A stretch of 15,563 nt of DNA from an uncultured Altererythrobacter sp. (GTDB lineage: Bacteria; Pseudomonadota; Alphaproteobacteria; Sphingomonadales; Sphingomonadaceae), in assembly GCA_938009055.1 (NCBI GenBank), contig CALLIO010000282.1, forward strand, positions 1 through 15,563. The letters are read 5' to 3'. The notes beneath the pieces are model-generated. The model saw only the letters and a list, made by a program, of their open reading frames with translations, ran no database searches and was not told the DNA's origin. Positions 14,040 through 15,563 of this stretch are shown piece by piece (the stretch's first letter is position 1; each line of letters starts with the position of its first letter). A program made the translations under genes and the position numbers.

Positions 14040-15203
14040 TTATTCGCCTCCCTGCTGGTTAGAGGACGGTGCAGTCGCGGTAATACCGTTTTCGCCGCTT
14101 CTGCTGCGTGTCACTTCGCGCAAGGGAATATAGGGCGTTACGCCATCGGCATCGATCACGGTTTTATCGGTTTGGGCCAAAACCTGCTCCATGGTTTCGT
14201 AATAGAGACGGCGGCGGGTCACGGCCGGGGCAAGGCGATATTCCGAATATATCTGGTTGAACGCGGCGGCATCACCTTCGGCCAAGGCCAGCTTTTGCTG
14301 AGCATAGCGGCGCGCACGGTTCAATTCGCGCTCGGCATCCTGCTGGGCTGCGAGCACATCGTTAAAGGCATCGATCACGCTTTCGGGCGGGTCGGTCTTG
14401 TCGATCTCGACACCTTCTACATTGATGCCAGCGCCATAGCTGTCGAGGATCGACTGCATGCGCATTTGGACATTTTGCTGAATATCCGCGCGGCCTTCAC
14501 CCGAAATCACGGAATCCAGCGTCTTTTCAGCGACAGAAGAACGCATGGCGGTTTCAGCAGCTTCTTGCACCGTTTCCACCGGTTCATCCAATTGGTAGGT
14601 GAACAGGGTCAGATCTTTGATGTTCCAGCGCACCGAATAGGACAAATCGACCAGATTTTGGTCGCCGGTAAGGATCAGCTTGGTTCCCACTTCGTCGCGG
14701 CGAAGGGCCTGCACATTCTCGACCGTCACCTGACTGATCGGATAGGGCATGGTGAAATTCGTGCCCGGGTCCATCGTGCCGATAAATTTGCCGCCCAGGC
14801 GGGTCACGAGCGCTTTTTCACCCTGCTGGATGAAATGGACGCTGGTCATGCCAAGCCACAGGGCGACAACGCCTGCGGCGATCAAGGGCAACCAGCTTTT
14901 GCCGCCGGGGCGTTCGGGCAATTTGAAGCCTGCACCGCCGCCACCGCCGCTGCGGCGTGGACCCTCTGGCCCGCGGTTTTTGAAGATATCTTCGATATTG
15001 GCGCTACGCCGACCTTTATCGCCGCCGGGAAGCCACGGATTGCGGGGGCCTTCGCCGCCCGAATCTTCTCCGCCGGATTCGCCATCTGAACCGCCGCCGT
15101 TGGACTTGCCGCCCGAGCCGCCACTAGAGCCTGAGCCCCAAGGATTCTTCTTGCCAGCCATAGCCAGCCCAATCGATTTTTTTACACCGTCAAAGATCTG
15201 CAT
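14040..15203 (-). CDS. hflK: HflK, modulator of the FtsH protease (SPFH/band 7 protein)
   Basis: A 387-residue SPFH protein. The cytoplasmic N-terminus is Gly/Ser rich (about 22-92) with the NPWG and NPWLPGG motifs common in HflK. Next come a membrane segment (about 103-121), the band-7 domain starting HFIQQGEKALVTRLG, PGTNFTMPYPI (147-157), LTGDQNLVDL (178-187) and a long helical region with AQQDAERELNRARRYAQQKL. It pairs with HflC in the FtsH-holding complex. I start at ATG 15203, preceded closely by AAGGGA. ATG 15161 (MAGKKNPWGSG) is a serious alternative, because a -10-like TATAAG (15215-15210 on the lower strand) would place the transcript start near 15203. Divergent from mrp with 73 bp between starts. 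Confidence 0.94.
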   Translation of the reverse strand: MQIFDGVKKSIGLAMAGKKNPWGSGSSGGSGGKSNGGGSDGESGGEDSGGEGPRNPWLPGGDKGRRSANIEDIFKNRGPEGPRRSGGGGGAGFKLPERPGGKSWLPLIAAGVVALWLGMTSVHFIQQGEKALVTRLGGKFIGTMDPGTNFTMPYPISQVTVENVQALRRDEVGTKLILTGDQNLVDLSYSVRWNIKDLTLFTYQLDEPVETVQEAAETAMRSSVAEKTLDSVISGEGRADIQQNVQMRMQSILDSYGAGINVEGVEIDKTDPPESVIDAFNDVLAAQQDAERELNRARRYAQQKLALAEGDAAAFNQIYSEYRLAPAVTRRRLYYETMEQVLAQTDKTVIDADGVTPYIPLREVTRSRSGENGITATAPSSNQQGGE

Positions 15204-15208
15204 ATATC
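15181..15208 (+). promoter_or_regulatory. Candidate mrp promoter, overlapping the hflK start
   Basis: TTTACA (15181-15186) and TATATC (15203-15208) with a 16-bp spacer resemble sigma-70 boxes (five and four of six positions) and would give a transcript starting near 15215, 62 bases before the mrp ATG. The boxes overlap the beginning of hflK on the other strand. Judged by eye, not tested. Confidence 0.38.
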
Positions 15209-15219
15209 CCTTATAGGAA

Positions 15220-15269
15220 CCCTCTCAGCGAAAAACAGGGGTGGCGCGCGCGAAATTCTTGTGAGAGGG
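15220..15269. repeat. Inverted repeat CCCTCTCA / TGAGAGGG covering the mrp ribosome-binding site
   Basis: A perfect 8-bp inverted repeat in the hflK-mrp divergent region: CCCTCTCA at 15220-15227 and TGAGAGGG at 15262-15269, with a 34-base loop. The right arm is the mrp Shine-Dalgarno (GAGAGGG, 7 bases from the ATG). In an mrp transcript starting upstream of 15220 the arms could pair and hide the ribosome-binding site; as DNA it could equally be a dyad operator. Confidence 0.55.
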
Positions 15270-15276
15270 CGCTTTT

Positions 15277-15563
15277 ATGACGCAAGATCAACTGATCCAA
15301 GCCCTGCCAGGCTCGATTGCAGGCCGAGTAAAGTCCGCCCAAATGGTGGGCGACCGCGCCGTTGTGGTTCTCGAGGCGACCGGCCTTACCCCCAAACAGC
15401 GCGAGGATATGGACAGCGCGATCCAAGATATTCTGGGCGCGCAAGAAGGTGTATCCGAAGTGCGCGTCGCGATGATGGCCGACAAGGTCCAGCGCAGAAT
15501 TATCGCAATCGGCTCTGGCAAAGGGGGCGTCGGCAAAAGCACGCTCACCACCAATCTGGCGGT
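15277..15563 (+). CDS. mrp: Mrp/ApbC (NBP35) family Fe-S cluster carrier ATPase, 3' truncated by window edge
   Basis: The first 95 codons are present, then the window ends. An N-terminal DUF59/MIP18-like region (about 1-70, including AGRVKSAQMVGDRAVVVLEA and VSEVRVAMM) precedes the start of the P-loop ATPase domain, with the deviant Walker A GSGKGGVGKST (79-89) typical of the Mrp/MinD-type family. Such proteins bind a 4Fe-4S cluster between subunits and pass it to apo-enzymes in the cytosol. The CxxC cluster ligands lie in the missing C-terminal part. The ATG at 15277 is preceded by GAGAGGG (15263-15269) at ideal spacing. The gene diverges from hflK. Confidence 0.92.
   Translation, partial: MTQDQLIQALPGSIAGRVKSAQMVGDRAVVVLEATGLTPKQREDMDSAIQDILGAQEGVSEVRVAMMADKVQRRIIAIGSGKGGVGKSTLTTNLA

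Noticed and set aside
14172..15089. Long open frame of about 305 codons on the upper strand opposite hflK
   Set aside because: It is entirely antisense to a clear HflK with conserved SPFH motifs, has no recognisable domain, and long antisense frames are expected from the codon bias of a GC-rich genome.
1..15563. CRISPR arrays, tRNA/rRNA genes, insertion sequences, prophage or toxin-antitoxin modules
   Set aside because: None seen on reading both strands: no regularly spaced repeats, no tRNA cloverleaf, no transposase or integrase motifs. All large genes are housekeeping and intact.

Overview
The window looks like ordinary chromosomal backbone from an alphaproteobacterium of the Sphingomonadales, most likely Erythrobacteraceae or a close sphingomonad. 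This is judged from protein style, moderately high GC codon use and gene order (ftsE-ftsX-ydcF-plsC; hisC-tyrC divergent from metX-metW; hflK-hflC-degP divergent from mrp). The placement is from memory of family patterns, not from a search. No rRNA, tRNA, IS element, prophage gene or CRISPR array is visible, and every major reading frame is intact. The window cuts ftsE at its 5' end and mrp at its 3' end.

Layout. (1) 1-2467, rightward: ftsE (partial), ftsX, a YdcF/DUF218 membrane protein and a PlsC acyltransferase, joined by one-base start/stop overlaps or a 12-base gap. This is a cell-envelope and division unit. (2) 2471-4491, leftward: hisC and tyrC overlap by four bases and form an aromatic/histidine transaminase plus prephenate dehydrogenase pair. 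They converge on plsC with a 3-bp gap. (3) 4589-6303, rightward: metX-metW, the homoserine acylation step of methionine synthesis, divergent from hisC across a 97-bp region with small dyads and a TTGACA box. (4) 6304-9104: a small VOC-family protein (leftward), two small exported proteins of unknown function (one very Met-rich), a GST-fold protein that looks like the FtsZ-binding constriction factor FzlA, and msrB. A run of consecutive stem-loops lies between fzlA and msrB. (5) 9236-11428: a class A penicillin-binding protein (PBP1A type) with a basic Gly/Ser-rich N-terminus and an acidic C-terminal tail. (6) 11471-15203, leftward: hflK-hflC and a DegP/HtrA periplasmic protease, a membrane/envelope protein quality-control unit. 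(7) 15277 to the end: start of the Mrp/ApbC Fe-S carrier ATPase, divergent from hflK.

Themes. Envelope and division genes recur (ftsEX, plsC, fzlA, pbp1A, hflKC-degP), and so does methionine chemistry (metX, metW, a Met-rich exported protein, msrB). I see no clear undescribed multi-gene system. The items most worth following up are the stem-loop cluster before msrB, with a 21-codon frame running into msrB; the Met-rich exported protein; the inverted repeat covering the mrp Shine-Dalgarno; and the hairpins between metW and the VOC gene.
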